Positions 36,564 to 47,904 of a stretch of DNA of 64,000 nucleotides are shown in pieces. The notes beneath the pieces were generated by a model. That model saw only the letters and a list, made by a program, of their open reading frames with translations, ran no database searches and was not told the origin of the DNA. The stretch is from NCBI RefSeq assembly GCF_004358425.1, contig NZ_CP037948.1, forward strand, positions 1,550,001 through 1,614,000, in the 5' to 3' direction. Numbering within the stretch: position 1 is the stretch's first letter; each line of letters opens with the position of its first letter. The position numbers and the translations under genes are program-made. This DNA is from Qipengyuania sediminis (GTDB lineage Bacteria > Pseudomonadota > Alphaproteobacteria > Sphingomonadales > Sphingomonadaceae).

Positions 36564-37829
36564 ATGATGAAGTGGTTTACGGCGAGTTCGCCGCTCGCAT
36601 TGCTGTGCGCGCTTGCCGCCTGCGGGGGCGGCGGAGGCAGCGACGGATCGGGCAGCACACCACCGCCGGCGGCCGGGGTGCCGTCGCCCACTCCGGCACC
36701 GGCGCCGACACCGACCCCGACCCCCGCCCCGGTGGGGGAAGTCGCGCTGTATTCGGAAGGGCTGAACCCGGACGGTGCGAGCAGCACGCTGATGGAGATC
36801 AAGGCCACCAACGCCGGGATCTACATCCTGGCCGAACCGTCCGACGATACGCGCCCCTGGAAGGTGTTCAAGGTCCAAGGCTCGCCCGCGCAGAGCCAGT
36901 CGTGGATCAGCGCAACCCCGGACAATGACGCGGATTCGATGATCGTGTCCTTCGCGCCGAGCAATATCTACTCCGAGACGGACCGCGGCGTCGGATTCTA
37001 TTGGGCGTCGATCGGCGCCGGGCGTCCCAAATTCAACAAGTGGGGCTGGTACAGCGCCAACGCCGGTGGTGTTTCCATCACGGCGGACGACGACAGCATC
37101 GGCGCGGCTTTTGGAAACACGATCGAGATGGTCGTGTCGGGTGCGGTGAACGGCATTGTCGCCCCGCGTCCATGGATCATCGCCGAACTTCGCGGGGGCA
37201 GCGATGGCTATCGCGTCTTCCAGGATGACGGCGCCTATACCGCCGCCAACACGATATCGGATCGGTTCTCGACGCCCGCCTTACCCAACCTCGGGGCAAG
37301 GACGTATACGCAAGCGACGGGCCAACCCAGCGTGGCCATCTCTCACCCGCGCGATCCCAACCTCTACGTCGGCGCTGGCAACACGCTTTATGTGTACGAT
37401 GCGCAGCAGCGGCTGCGGACCTTTACGTTCCCGACAAACGATCCGTCGGCGGGTTTCTCGGACCTGATCTGGTCGGACAATGACCTCTACATCGCTTTCG
37501 GCAACAATATCTATCGCCTGAGGGACAATACCGTCACGCTTTTCATGCCGATCCCGCTCGGTCTCGGCGGGCCGCCGGGGCGCTTCTGCATCACGGGGGG
37601 CTGGCTCTACACCATCGACGGCACGGCCCGCAGCCTCGGGACCGGTACCACACGCAATTGGATAAGCCGGGGGACGCTGAATTCTGCCCAGACGCAAGCC
37701 GCGGGTTCGCTGCAAGGCGGGCTCGGCATGGGCGTCTATTGCATGCCGAACAACGGCAATACCATCTGGACCTTCTACCCCACGCTTTCCGGCCAGCGCG
37801 GCATCCGGCGGATAACCCCGCTCGGCTGA
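36564..37829 (+). CDS. putative lipoprotein with beta-propeller-like repeats
   Basis: Unrecognised 421-residue exported protein. A lipobox (LCALAAC, Cys20) is followed by a Gly run and a Ser/Pro/Thr linker (APAPTPTPTPAP), the usual tether of a surface lipoprotein. The remaining ~360 residues are strand-rich with repeated short motifs such as NLYVGAGNTLYVYDAQQRL, DNDLYIAFGNNIYRLRDN and GWLYTIDGTARS. This suggests a beta-propeller, but repeats are too diverged to count. ATG 36564 follows GGGGGAAG; ATG 36567 is adjacent. It converges on the TonB receptor gene across a strong bidirectional terminator. Confidence 0.8.
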   Translation: MMKWFTASSPLALLCALAACGGGGGSDGSGSTPPPAAGVPSPTPAPAPTPTPTPAPVGEVALYSEGLNPDGASSTLMEIKATNAGIYILAEPSDDTRPWKVFKVQGSPAQSQSWISATPDNDADSMIVSFAPSNIYSETDRGVGFYWASIGAGRPKFNKWGWYSANAGGVSITADDDSIGAAFGNTIEMVVSGAVNGIVAPRPWIIAELRGGSDGYRVFQDDGAYTAANTISDRFSTPALPNLGARTYTQATGQPSVAISHPRDPNLYVGAGNTLYVYDAQQRLRTFTFPTNDPSAGFSDLIWSDNDLYIAFGNNIYRLRDNTVTLFMPIPLGLGGPPGRFCITGGWLYTIDGTARSLGTGTTRNWISRGTLNSAQTQAAGSLQGGLGMGVYCMPNNGNTIWTFYPTLSGQRGIRRITPLG

Positions 37830-37848
37830 GCCGCGCGTCCAACAAAAA

Positions 37849-37868
37849 GGGGCGCCCAAGGGCGCCCC
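37849..37868. terminator. bidirectional rho-independent terminator
   Basis: Perfect nine-base stem GGGGCGCCC (37849-37857) with GGGCGCCCC (37860-37868) and a two-base loop. A-run 37844-37848 gives UUUUU on the minus strand, so it is canonical for the TonB receptor transcript. It also lies 20 bases after the lipoprotein stop on the plus strand, where the U-run is weak. Confidence 0.85.
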
Positions 37869-37908
37869 TCAGTCGTTCCCGTCGTTACGGGTTTCTGGTG
37901 CGTTCCGT

Positions 37909-40788
37909 TCAGAACCGGAAGCGGCCGGTCACGCCATAGGTCCGCGGCTCGGCCAGGAACTGCGAGAAGATCTGCCGCCCGCCGGGATATTGCGGATCGG
38001 AGAAGGCGGCATTCGGTGATGTCGCGCCTTCCTGGAACGGCGAGTTGAAGGCAACCTGCGCGTAATCGACGTCGAACAGGTTCTGCGCCCACACCTCGAG
38101 CGACCAGACCTCGTCGCGTCCGCGCACGCCGATGCGCGCGTTGAACAAGGCGAACCCGTCCTGCTCCTTCTGCGGGAACAGGTCGGAGCCGGTGTTGAAA
38201 TCGCTGGTCACACGACCATCGACATAGAACAGCCCGGAAAGACCACTGGTGCCGATCTCCGGCGTCCATGCGAAACTTCCGGTCGCCACCAGCTCGGGCG
38301 CGTTCGAAAGATTGTCGCCCGGCAGCTTGCGAAGCGAGGGGTTGAGGGGAGCACCCGACGCATTGCCGACCAGGTCGTCGCGATATTTGGTATCCGCATA
38401 GGTCAGGCCGAGAATGAAACGCAGATCCGCTGCCGGGACGAGCGTCGCCTCCAGCTCGACACCCTGAGAACGCACGCCGTAGGTCACGTCATCGGCGGCG
38501 CAGGCACCGGTCAGGGCAGCGTTATCGGTACCGTTGTTGTTCTGGGGCGGGACGAAGTTGGCGCCACCCGGGAACTTGCTCTGGTCAATATCGGTGACGC
38601 CCAAGCTGCTCGAACAGCCGTTGATGTTCTGCACGATGTAAACCGTGCCATCGAAGGTGTTGAGCTGGAAGTTGCTGAAGTCGGAGCGGAAGATCGTTGC
38701 GCTGATGCTGAACGGACCGGTCGCGTATTTGGCGCCGATTTCGAAGCTGTCGACCGTCTCGGGATCGAACTGCAAATTGCCGACCAACGCCTGCGCGCCC
38801 CCGGCCGAGGCAAATGTCGCGGTCGGTGCCTTCAGGGCCGAACGATCTAGATTGAAGCCCCCCGCCTTGTAGCCGCGCGAGTAACTACCATAGAAAAGCA
38901 GGTCGTCGGTCGCCTTGAAGGACAGGATGGCCGTGCCGGTGATTTCATCCTCACTGCGCTCGTCGGCAATCGAGACGCCGTTGAGCTCGGAGGTGGAATT
39001 GCCCTGGCAGGTCAGGTTGATCAGCGCCCGCGCGGTGGAGCCAAGGGTTGGGAAGAACGGCGTAAGCGCGGCTTGCTGGGCGGGGCAGGCCGTGTTGTCG
39101 TTTCCGAACGACGCCGAAAAGTCCTTCTTGTCGTTCGTATAACGCAGCCCCAGCGTCAGATCGAGCCGATCAGTGATGCTGATGATGTTGTGCGTGAACA
39201 GCGCCCAGTTGTTTCCGTCCTGCCGATAGTCTTCGATCGTCGTACCGCGATCGTTGACCGTATCGAGACGGTCGAGCCCCCCCAGCAGCGCCGCGCCAAG
39301 CACGGCGGAGCCGCCGGTTGCGGCTCCGGCGGCAATCGCGCCGCGGCCCGCTGCGGAAAGACAGCCCTGACCGCCCGGAGCATAAAATGGCGCCAGACCG
39401 CCCGCCGACACGACGCGGCAGGTGGCGAAGCGCCCATATTGCGACCCGAAACGGAGGTTATCGCGCACGGTCAGCTTCTCGTTGGAGTAGAAGCCTCCGA
39501 TCAGCCAGTCGAGCGCGCCGCCGAAGGCCTCGCCCTGCAGGCGCAGTTCCTGGGTGAAAGTATGGAACTGGCGATAGGCTTCGTCGTCAACGCCGCGGTA
39601 GAGAATGTCGACTGCGCTGTAATCGGTGTCCGACGCCTGGCCCGAACGATATTCCCGGTAGGCGGTGATCGAGGTCAGGCGGGCACCGCCGAAGTCCCAG
39701 TTGAGCTCGCCCGAGACACCGTAGTCCTTGGTGACCCCCGCGAAGCTGCGACCGGGGCTGACATAGATCGTGCGGTCGTAACCGGGGTTAAGACCTGCTA
39801 GCGGCTGGCCGAGATCGCGCAGAACGTTGACGATGTTGTTGCCGCTATCGTTGACCCGCGCCGGCGCGGCACCCGGCTGCAGGATCGGGCTTGCCAGCGT
39901 GTTCAGATTGCCGACAAACGGGTTGACCGTCGGCCCGACATAAATGGCCGCGCAGCACTTCTCGTCGCGGTAGGTGTAATCGCCGATCAGTCGAAAGGTG
40001 ATGTCCTCGGTCGGTTCGAACAGCAGCTGTCCGCGCAGGAAGTAACGGTTGCGATCATTGACGTCGGTCCCGTTGGTGGTGTCTTCGTAGAAGCCGTCGC
40101 GCCGCACGTAGATCCCATCGAGGCGCGCAGCGAGGGTCTCGGTGATCGGACCGGTGATGCTGCCGCCCAGGCGCAGGAAGTTGTAATTTCCGTACGTCGC
40201 TTCGACCGAGCCGCCGAAGTCGAAATCGGGGCGCTTGGAAAAAATACTGATCAGGCCGGCAGAGGAGTTACGGCCGCCGAGCGTGCCCTGCGGCCCGCGC
40301 TGCACCTCGACCCGGTCGATCTCGCCCAACTCGTTGAGGCCGATGCCGGAACGCGAGCGATAGACGCCGTCGATGAACACCGGGACGGAGCTTTCGAGCC
40401 CCGGGTTGTCCCCTACTGTGCCGATGCCGCGGATACGCGCAGACCCGTTCGCTTCGGTGCCGGTGGAGGAGACCAGCAGCGAGGGCGCGACCTGGTTGAG
40501 CTGGCGGATATCATTGGCGCCGCTGTTCTGAAGCGTCTCCGAATCCACCGCGGAAATGGCGACCGGAACGTCCGCGAGCGCCTGGCGGCGTCCCTGCGCC
40601 GTCACGATGATGGTCGTTCCCTCTTCGACGGAAGCGGCGTTGGTGGCGCTGTCGGGCGCGGTCGTCTGGACCGCGCTGTCCTCCGCCGTATCGGGCGGCG
40701 AGGTGTTCTGCGCGAAGGCGCCGCTCGCCATGAATGCGCCCGCGCCCAGCGCCGCGATCACGCGCAGCGAAGCAGTCGAATAGGTCAT
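37909..40788 (-). CDS. TonB-dependent receptor (959 aa)
   Basis: Large outer-membrane receptor. The signal peptide ends near residue 27 (ASGAFAQ) and a TonB-box-like strand (TTIIVTAQGRRQ) lies near 57. The plug has ISAVDSETLQNSGANDIRQL and the diagnostic VEVQRGPQGTLGGRNSSAGLISIFSKRP. The barrel ends in the aromatic signature YGVTGRFRF. A Gly/Ala-rich insertion with flanking Cys residues (CRVVSAGG ... GQGCLSAAGRGAIAAGAAT) sits in a presumed surface loop. ATG 40788 follows GGAGAGA. Closest general type is the sphingomonad receptor group often linked to plant-compound uptake; the ligand here is unknown. Confidence 0.94.
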   Translation of the reverse strand: MTYSTASLRVIAALGAGAFMASGAFAQNTSPPDTAEDSAVQTTAPDSATNAASVEEGTTIIVTAQGRRQALADVPVAISAVDSETLQNSGANDIRQLNQVAPSLLVSSTGTEANGSARIRGIGTVGDNPGLESSVPVFIDGVYRSRSGIGLNELGEIDRVEVQRGPQGTLGGRNSSAGLISIFSKRPDFDFGGSVEATYGNYNFLRLGGSITGPITETLAARLDGIYVRRDGFYEDTTNGTDVNDRNRYFLRGQLLFEPTEDITFRLIGDYTYRDEKCCAAIYVGPTVNPFVGNLNTLASPILQPGAAPARVNDSGNNIVNVLRDLGQPLAGLNPGYDRTIYVSPGRSFAGVTKDYGVSGELNWDFGGARLTSITAYREYRSGQASDTDYSAVDILYRGVDDEAYRQFHTFTQELRLQGEAFGGALDWLIGGFYSNEKLTVRDNLRFGSQYGRFATCRVVSAGGLAPFYAPGGQGCLSAAGRGAIAAGAATGGSAVLGAALLGGLDRLDTVNDRGTTIEDYRQDGNNWALFTHNIISITDRLDLTLGLRYTNDKKDFSASFGNDNTACPAQQAALTPFFPTLGSTARALINLTCQGNSTSELNGVSIADERSEDEITGTAILSFKATDDLLFYGSYSRGYKAGGFNLDRSALKAPTATFASAGGAQALVGNLQFDPETVDSFEIGAKYATGPFSISATIFRSDFSNFQLNTFDGTVYIVQNINGCSSSLGVTDIDQSKFPGGANFVPPQNNNGTDNAALTGACAADDVTYGVRSQGVELEATLVPAADLRFILGLTYADTKYRDDLVGNASGAPLNPSLRKLPGDNLSNAPELVATGSFAWTPEIGTSGLSGLFYVDGRVTSDFNTGSDLFPQKEQDGFALFNARIGVRGRDEVWSLEVWAQNLFDVDYAQVAFNSPFQEGATSPNAAFSDPQYPGGRQIFSQFLAEPRTYGVTGRFRF

Positions 40789-40858
40789 CACCGATCTCTC
40801 CCCGTCCATTTTGTGATATATATGCTTAAAGCGCGCTGGCATCGTTGCAATATCCTGT
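40789..40858 (-). promoter_or_regulatory. AT-rich leader of the TonB receptor gene
   Basis: The 83-base gap between the receptor and glnD holds an unusually AT-rich patch (TGATATATATGCTTAAAG on the plus strand, 40814-40831). On the minus strand TTGCAA precedes it by a plausible spacing. It looks like a promoter but has no exact consensus. Confidence 0.3.
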
Positions 40859-40871
40859 GCACGAACATTTG

Positions 40872-43613
40872 TCAGGCATCCGCCAGTTGTGCCTGAAATG
40901 CATCACTCGCCGCCTCCAGCAAAGCTGCCTCGAGCCGCGCCCGGTGCACCGGGTCGGCGAGCTTCGCCCCGCCGGCATCGGTCACGTAGAAAGTATCCGC
41001 CGCACGCTCCCCATACTGAGTGACATGTGCCGAATGGACAATCGCCCCCGCCTCCGACAGCGCGCGCGCCAAGTGATAGAGAAGCGCAGGCCGGTCGCGC
41101 GCGTTGACTTCGATCACGGTGAACCGTCCCGAAGCCTTGTCGTCGATCACCACTCGCGGCCGCACCGCGAAGGTCGCCGCCGCCGCCCCGCCGTGCGGCA
41201 GCGGCCGCTGTGCGAGCCCGGGGGCGAGGGCGACCCGCCCTGCGAGCGAATCTTCGATCGTGCGCTCGAGCCGGGCGATCTGCGCCGCTTCGCGCAACGG
41301 CCCCCCTTGCGCGTCCTGCACCAGGAAATTGTCGAGTGCCCAGCCGTCGCGCGTCGTGTGGATGCGCGCGTCGATGATGTTCCCGCCGCCGAGGTGGATG
41401 CCGCCGGCGAGGCGATAGAACAGGCCCGGGACATCCTTGGCGATCACGGTAACCAGCGTCGCGCCGCGGATTTCGTCAGCCGCGGTGTCGATCAGCAGCG
41501 GCCGCCCGTCTCTGCGGGCGGCCGCATAGGCGCGCAAATTCCGCACGGCGGTCTCTGGCGGCTCGGCGATCCAATAGGCATCGCCGAGCGCCCCGCCATG
41601 CTCGGCGACCAGCCCGGCTTCCTCAGCCAATTCGGCCGCGACGGCGCGCTGGCGGGCGGCGACGCGCTGCTCGCGGCCTGTGAAAGCGTGGCCCAACCGC
41701 AGCCGCTCCTGCGCCAGATCATAGAGCTCGCCCAGAAGCTGGGCCTTCCACCCGGTCCAGGTGCCCGGCCCGACGGCGCGGATATCCACGACGGTGAGGA
41801 TCAGGAGGTGTCGCAGCCGCTCCGCGCTCTGCACCCGCGCGACAAAATCCTCGATCGTCTTGGGATCGGCAAGGTCGCGTTTGAAGGCCGTCGCGCTCAT
41901 CAGCAGATGCTCTCGCACCAGCCATGCGACAAGGTCCGTCTCGTCCTCGTCAAGCCCGAAGCGCGGGCACAGGCGCTCGGCGACTTCCGCGCCCAGCAGC
42001 GAATGATCGCCGCCCCGCCCCTTGGCGATATCGTGCAGCAAGACCGCGACATAGGCGCTGCGCCGGCTCGCGACCTTGCCGATCAGCCGGGTGGCGCGCG
42101 GGTGATCGGCGGCAAGCTCGCCCCGTTCGATCCGGGCGAGCAGGCCGATCGCTCGAATGGTGTGCTCGTCCACCGTGTAGTGGTGGTACATGTCAAATTG
42201 CATCTGCGCGTTGACGCGTCCGAAATCGGGGACGAACCGGCCCAGCACCCCCGCCTCGTTCATCCAGCGCAGCACCGCTTCGGGCTGATTGCGGCCGGCG
42301 AGCACGTCCAGGAACAGCGCATTGGCGCGCGCGTCCTCTCGCACCGCGGCATCGATACGCCCGCTTTCGCGCGCCGCCAGGCGCATGGTCGCCGGGTCGA
42401 TCTCGAGCCGTTCCGCCTCGGCAATCCGAAACAGCTCGATCAGGCGCAGCGGATCACGTACAAACCAGTCGGCCGAGGGGGCGGCGAGCCGTCCGGCGCT
42501 GACGCGAAAACCGCGCACAGCGCGTTCCTTCGCTTCTGGCGGGCGCGCGCCCATCTGCTCGTCGATATGGGCCAGGAATACCCCCGTCAGCGCGCCGACC
42601 CGCTTCGCCATCAGAAAATAGAACTGCATAAAGCGTTCGACCGCGCTCTTGCCCGGCCGGTCGGCGAAGCGCATGCGCTGCGCGACCTGGCGCTGCAGGT
42701 CGAAGGTCAGCCGGTCTTCGGCGCGGCCCGTCAGCTCGTGCAGGTGGCACCGTACCGCGAGCAGCCAACCCTCGGCACGGCGGAAGCTGCGGTATTCCGC
42801 GCGTGTGAACAGTCCGACATCGACGAGCTCGGACGCGGTGCGGACCCGGTGGAGATATTTGCCGATCCAGTAGAGCGTCTGGAGGTCGCGCAGGCCCCCC
42901 TTGCTCTCCTTCACATTCGGTTCGACGACATAGCGGCTGTCGCCCACGCGTACATGCCGGGCATTGCGCTCGGCGAGCTTGCGGGTCACGAATGCGCGTT
43001 CGCTGCCTTGCACCACCTCGGTGCTGAAACGGCGCACCGCTTCGGCATAAAGCGCTTCATCGCCATAGACGTAGCGCCCTTCGAGAAGCGCGGTACGGAT
43101 CGTGAAGTCCGCGGCCGCCATGCGCACCATGTCGCCGGGGGTGCGCACCGAATGGCCGACTTTGAGACCAAGGTCCCAGAGCAGATAGAGCACCGCCTCG
43201 ATTACCTGTTCGCACCACGGCGTATCGCGCTGGGGGATCAGAAACGCGATATCGACGTCCGAATGCGGACACATTTCCGCCCTTCCGTATCCCCCGGCCG
43301 CCATGATCGCGATCCGTTCCGCCGCCGTGCGATTGGCGGCGGGGTAGAGATGCGTGGAAGCATGATCGAAGATCGCGCGCACCAGCTGATCGATGAGGAA
43401 GGCATGGCCGGCGGTGACCGCGTGCCCGGCTGCGGGGCTTTCGGCCAGCCGCCGCGCAAGCTCCGCCCGGCCCTGCGCCAGGCCTTCGCGCAGCAGCGCG
43501 ATGATCTCGCTTCGCGCCCCCGGCCCCGCCCCGCCATGCGCCGCCGCGATACGCTCGGCCAAGGCGCGCCGGTCGATGATCGCGCGCTGATCGGGGAGGT
43601 GCAGGCTGGTCAC
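40872..43613 (-). CDS. glnD: bifunctional uridylyltransferase/uridylyl-removing enzyme GlnD
   Basis: Nitrogen sensor that uridylylates or deuridylylates PII according to glutamine. 913 residues: the nucleotidyltransferase domain with GGYGRAEMCPHSDVDIAFL, the HD hydrolase domain with VLLHDIAKGRGGDHS and EHLLMSATA, and two C-terminal ACT domains (VTVIAKDVPGLFYRLAGG and EVNARDRPALLYHLARALSEAGA). All catalytic motifs are intact. The start is GTG 43613, seven bases after the acyl-CoA synthetase stop and preceded by AGGGGG. PII (glnB) is not in the window. Confidence 0.96.
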   Translation of the reverse strand: MTSLHLPDQRAIIDRRALAERIAAAHGGAGPGARSEIIALLREGLAQGRAELARRLAESPAAGHAVTAGHAFLIDQLVRAIFDHASTHLYPAANRTAAERIAIMAAGGYGRAEMCPHSDVDIAFLIPQRDTPWCEQVIEAVLYLLWDLGLKVGHSVRTPGDMVRMAAADFTIRTALLEGRYVYGDEALYAEAVRRFSTEVVQGSERAFVTRKLAERNARHVRVGDSRYVVEPNVKESKGGLRDLQTLYWIGKYLHRVRTASELVDVGLFTRAEYRSFRRAEGWLLAVRCHLHELTGRAEDRLTFDLQRQVAQRMRFADRPGKSAVERFMQFYFLMAKRVGALTGVFLAHIDEQMGARPPEAKERAVRGFRVSAGRLAAPSADWFVRDPLRLIELFRIAEAERLEIDPATMRLAARESGRIDAAVREDARANALFLDVLAGRNQPEAVLRWMNEAGVLGRFVPDFGRVNAQMQFDMYHHYTVDEHTIRAIGLLARIERGELAADHPRATRLIGKVASRRSAYVAVLLHDIAKGRGGDHSLLGAEVAERLCPRFGLDEDETDLVAWLVREHLLMSATAFKRDLADPKTIEDFVARVQSAERLRHLLILTVVDIRAVGPGTWTGWKAQLLGELYDLAQERLRLGHAFTGREQRVAARQRAVAAELAEEAGLVAEHGGALGDAYWIAEPPETAVRNLRAYAAARRDGRPLLIDTAADEIRGATLVTVIAKDVPGLFYRLAGGIHLGGGNIIDARIHTTRDGWALDNFLVQDAQGGPLREAAQIARLERTIEDSLAGRVALAPGLAQRPLPHGGAAAATFAVRPRVVIDDKASGRFTVIEVNARDRPALLYHLARALSEAGAIVHSAHVTQYGERAADTFYVTDAGGAKLADPVHRARLEAALLEAASDAFQAQLADA

Positions 43614-43620
43614 GCCCCCT

Positions 43621-45315
<1,695 letters not shown>

Positions 45316-45438
45316 GGGCTTGGCGGGATCCTCTCCATTGGACCGGCAGCAGCGTCGCGCGCGGGCTTTCCCGCTTCGTGTTGCTGTGCCAGAAGCCGCG
45401 CCCGACGGAGCCGGATGCGTCTTCCGCGCTCGCTTCTA

Positions 45439-45454
45439 CGGAGGTCCTCGCTTG
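45439..45454 (+). promoter_or_regulatory. ribosome binding site and TTG start of lgt
   Basis: ACGGAGG (45439-45445) precedes TTG 45452 by six bases. The frame continues open upstream but no ATG or GTG nearby has a ribosome site, and the membrane topology of Lgt begins just after. TTG is the best start. Confidence 0.7.
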
Positions 45455-46384
45455 CTGTCACTACTGGCGCCCGCCGCCGATGCCGTCCAATCCGTGAGCG
45501 GCGCGGCCGGGGGTCCACTTTCCTGGGCCTCGCTCGGACTGACCCCGGGGATCGAGCTCGGGCCTTTCACGCTGCGCTGGTATTCGCTCGCCTATCTTGC
45601 GGGCATTCTGCTCGCTTATTGGCATCTTATGAAGATGGTGAAGGCGCCGGGAGCACCCATGGCGCAGCGCCATGTGGACGACCTGTTCTTCTACTGCACG
45701 CTCGGCGTGATCCTCGGCGGACGGGCCGGCTTCGTCGCCTTCTACCGGCCCGAGCTGCTGACCGATTTCAGCAACCCCGGCCTGGTCAGCTGGGGGGCGC
45801 TCCGCCTTTGGGATGGGGGGATGAGCTTCCACGGCGGGGTCATCGGCGTGCTGCTCGCGATCACTTGGGTCGCGTGGCGCAACCAGCTCCAATGGCTGCG
45901 CATCTGCGACTATATCGCGGTCAACATCGGCTTCGGTATGTTCTTCGGGCGGATCGCCAATTTCGTAAACGGGGAGCTGTGGGGCCGGGCCACGGACGTA
46001 CCCTGGGCGATGACCTTCTGCGATATCGAGCACACCGCGAATAGCTGCGTTTCCAGCTTCGTCGGCCGCCACCCAAGCCAGCTCTACCAAGCCGCGCTCG
46101 AAGGGTTGCTCGTCATCCTCGTCATGCTGCCGCTGTTCTGGAAAACGCGCGCGCGCTGGCGGCCCGGGATGCTGGTCGGCACCTTCACGGTGATCATCGG
46201 CGCAGCGCGCTTCATCAACGAATTCTTCCGTGAACCGGACAGCTATCTCGTCTCAGTGGTGGAGCAGACCGGGCTCAGCCGCGGGCAATGGCTGTCGCTG
46301 CCGATGATCGCGGTCGGCCTGGGGGTGATTGCCTATAGCCTGACGCGCAAGGTCGAAGCGAAGGGGGCGGCAGAGGCGGCGTGA
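45452..46384 (+). CDS. lgt: prolipoprotein diacylglyceryl transferase
   Basis: First step of lipoprotein maturation: transfers diacylglyceryl from phosphatidylglycerol to the lipobox cysteine. 310 residues from TTG 45452 with seven membrane segments. Diagnostic motifs are the Lgt signature GRIANFVNGELWGR, HVDDLFFYCTLGVILGGRAG, DGGMSFHGGVIG and HPSQLYQAALEG. Essential residues (Arg and His of these motifs) are present. It serves the many lipoproteins in this region. The stop overlaps the start of the methyltransferase gene (GTGA). Confidence 0.95.
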   Translation: MLSLLAPAADAVQSVSGAAGGPLSWASLGLTPGIELGPFTLRWYSLAYLAGILLAYWHLMKMVKAPGAPMAQRHVDDLFFYCTLGVILGGRAGFVAFYRPELLTDFSNPGLVSWGALRLWDGGMSFHGGVIGVLLAITWVAWRNQLQWLRICDYIAVNIGFGMFFGRIANFVNGELWGRATDVPWAMTFCDIEHTANSCVSSFVGRHPSQLYQAALEGLLVILVMLPLFWKTRARWRPGMLVGTFTVIIGAARFINEFFREPDSYLVSVVEQTGLSRGQWLSLPMIAVGLGVIAYSLTRKVEAKGAAEAA

Positions 46385-47424
46385 GCAGGAGCTGGGCCGC
46401 TCGGGTCCGCCGACTGATCGCGCAGACTGGCCCCATTCCTGTCGCCCGCTTCATGGGCGAGAGCAATGCGCACTATTACGCGACCCGCGATCCGCTTGGA
46501 ATGGCGGGCGATTTTGTCACCGCCCCCGAGATCAGCCAGATGTTCGGCGAGCTTATCGGTTTGTGGCTCGCCGATCTGTGGGAACGCGCGGGGCGGCCCG
46601 GCGGGGCGGTATACGCCGAGCTTGGCCCGGGACGCGGGACGTTGGCGAAGGACGCACTGCGGGCCATGGCCGGGGCGGGATTGCACCCCGAAACGCACCT
46701 CGTCGAAGGCTCGCCCGCGCTGCGCCGGGTGCAAGCGGCGGCGGTGCCAGGGGCGCGCTTCCACGACGATCCCTCCTCGCTTCCCGCGCAGCGCTCATTG
46801 CTCCTCGTCGCCAATGAATTCCTCGATGCGCTGCCGATCCGCCAGCTCGTGCGCACACCCGACGGCTGGCGCGAACGCATGGTCGGACTGAGGGACGGCG
46901 CGCTCGCCTTTGTCGCGGGGCCCGCAGTGCTCGATACCCTGCTTCCCGCGCTCCCCGCCGATGCGCCTGTCGATACGATCGTAGAGGTGAACCCGGGGGC
47001 CGCGGCGGTGGTGGCCGACATCGGGCACCGGATTGCCCAGGCTGGCGGGGCTGCGCTGTTCGTCGACTACGGCCATCTTGCGCCGCGCAGCGGATCGACC
47101 CTCCAGGCGGTCAAGGCGCACTGCAAGGCCGGCGCGCTCGATGCGCCCGGGGAAGCGGATCTGTCGGCGCATGTCGATTTCGCCGCGCTGGCGGAGATCG
47201 CGCGCAATGTGGGGTGCCGCGTGTCGCTGACGACGCAGGGTGATTGGCTCACCACCATGGGCATCGACCTTCGCACCGCGGCGCTTTCGCGGATACAACC
47301 CGCCCGTGCTGAGGCGATCGCCGCCGCGCGCGACCGGCTGGTTCATCCCGGCGCAATGGGCGAGCTTTTCAAGGTGCTGGCGATCGTGGCCCCCGGGTGG
47401 CCCGATGCAGCGGGCTTTGGCTGA
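46381..47424 (+). CDS. SAM-dependent methyltransferase (MidA/NDUFAF7 family)
   Basis: Methyltransferase related to mitochondrial NDUFAF7/MidA, which methylates an arginine in a complex I subunit. 347 residues, starting GTG 46381 inside the lgt stop. The SAM-binding motif is YAELGPGRGTLAKD; family text includes YYATRDPLGMAGDFVTAPEISQMFGE at the N-terminus, LLVANEFLDALPIRQL, and ALFVDYGH. The bacterial target is not established; a role in respiratory complex I assembly is inference from the mitochondrial relative. The coupling with lgt is common in alphaproteobacteria. Confidence 0.92.
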   Translation: MSRSWAARVRRLIAQTGPIPVARFMGESNAHYYATRDPLGMAGDFVTAPEISQMFGELIGLWLADLWERAGRPGGAVYAELGPGRGTLAKDALRAMAGAGLHPETHLVEGSPALRRVQAAAVPGARFHDDPSSLPAQRSLLLVANEFLDALPIRQLVRTPDGWRERMVGLRDGALAFVAGPAVLDTLLPALPADAPVDTIVEVNPGAAAVVADIGHRIAQAGGAALFVDYGHLAPRSGSTLQAVKAHCKAGALDAPGEADLSAHVDFAALAEIARNVGCRVSLTTQGDWLTTMGIDLRTAALSRIQPARAEAIAAARDRLVHPGAMGELFKVLAIVAPGWPDAAGFG

Positions 47425-47437
47425 TGCGAGGGTTTGC

Positions 47438-47851
47438 GTGAGAAGACTGGTTTTCATGTTCGCGGCGGGGCTGTTCGCGGCGCAACCGCTGGCCGCCGCC
47501 GAACCGGTGACCGGCCGCTGGCTGACCGCGGACCGCGATGCCATCGTCGCCATCGGCCCGTGCGGAGATAAGCTGTGCGGCACGATCGCACGCTTCCTCG
47601 TCGCCCCGCCGCAGGGCAACGACCAGCGCGACGTCAACAACCGCGACGCGGCCAAGCGCAGCCGCAAGCTTCTCGGCATGCCGATCCTCATGGGCTTTAC
47701 CCCCGATAACGAGAGCTGGCGCGGCACGATCTACGATCCGAAGAGCGGCAAGACCTATCGTTCGGTGCTGCAACGCGCCGGTGAAACGTTGAAGGTCAAA
47801 GGCTGCGTGGCCGTATTCTGCCAGACCCAGACTTGGACTCGGGCGCGCTAG
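47438..47851 (+). CDS. DUF2147 family exported protein
   Basis: Small secreted protein, 137 residues from GTG 47438 with AGGG five bases before it. ATG 47457 is a possible alternative. The signal peptide ends near AAQPLAAA. The mature part reads VTGRWLTADRDAIVAIGPCGDKLCGTIARFL and later MGFTPDNESWRGTIYDPKSGKTYRSVLQRAGETLKVKGC, the DUF2147 pattern of short strands with conserved Cys. DUF2147 resembles lipocalin-like folds; function unknown. The frame is open further upstream inside the methyltransferase gene but this is not coding there. Confidence 0.88.
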   Translation: MRRLVFMFAAGLFAAQPLAAAEPVTGRWLTADRDAIVAIGPCGDKLCGTIARFLVAPPQGNDQRDVNNRDAAKRSRKLLGMPILMGFTPDNESWRGTIYDPKSGKTYRSVLQRAGETLKVKGCVAVFCQTQTWTRAR

Positions 47852-47904
47852 CCGCGTTTGCCGAGCCGAGCCCAGCCCGCTATCGCCCGCCGCGAGGAGA
47901 CATC

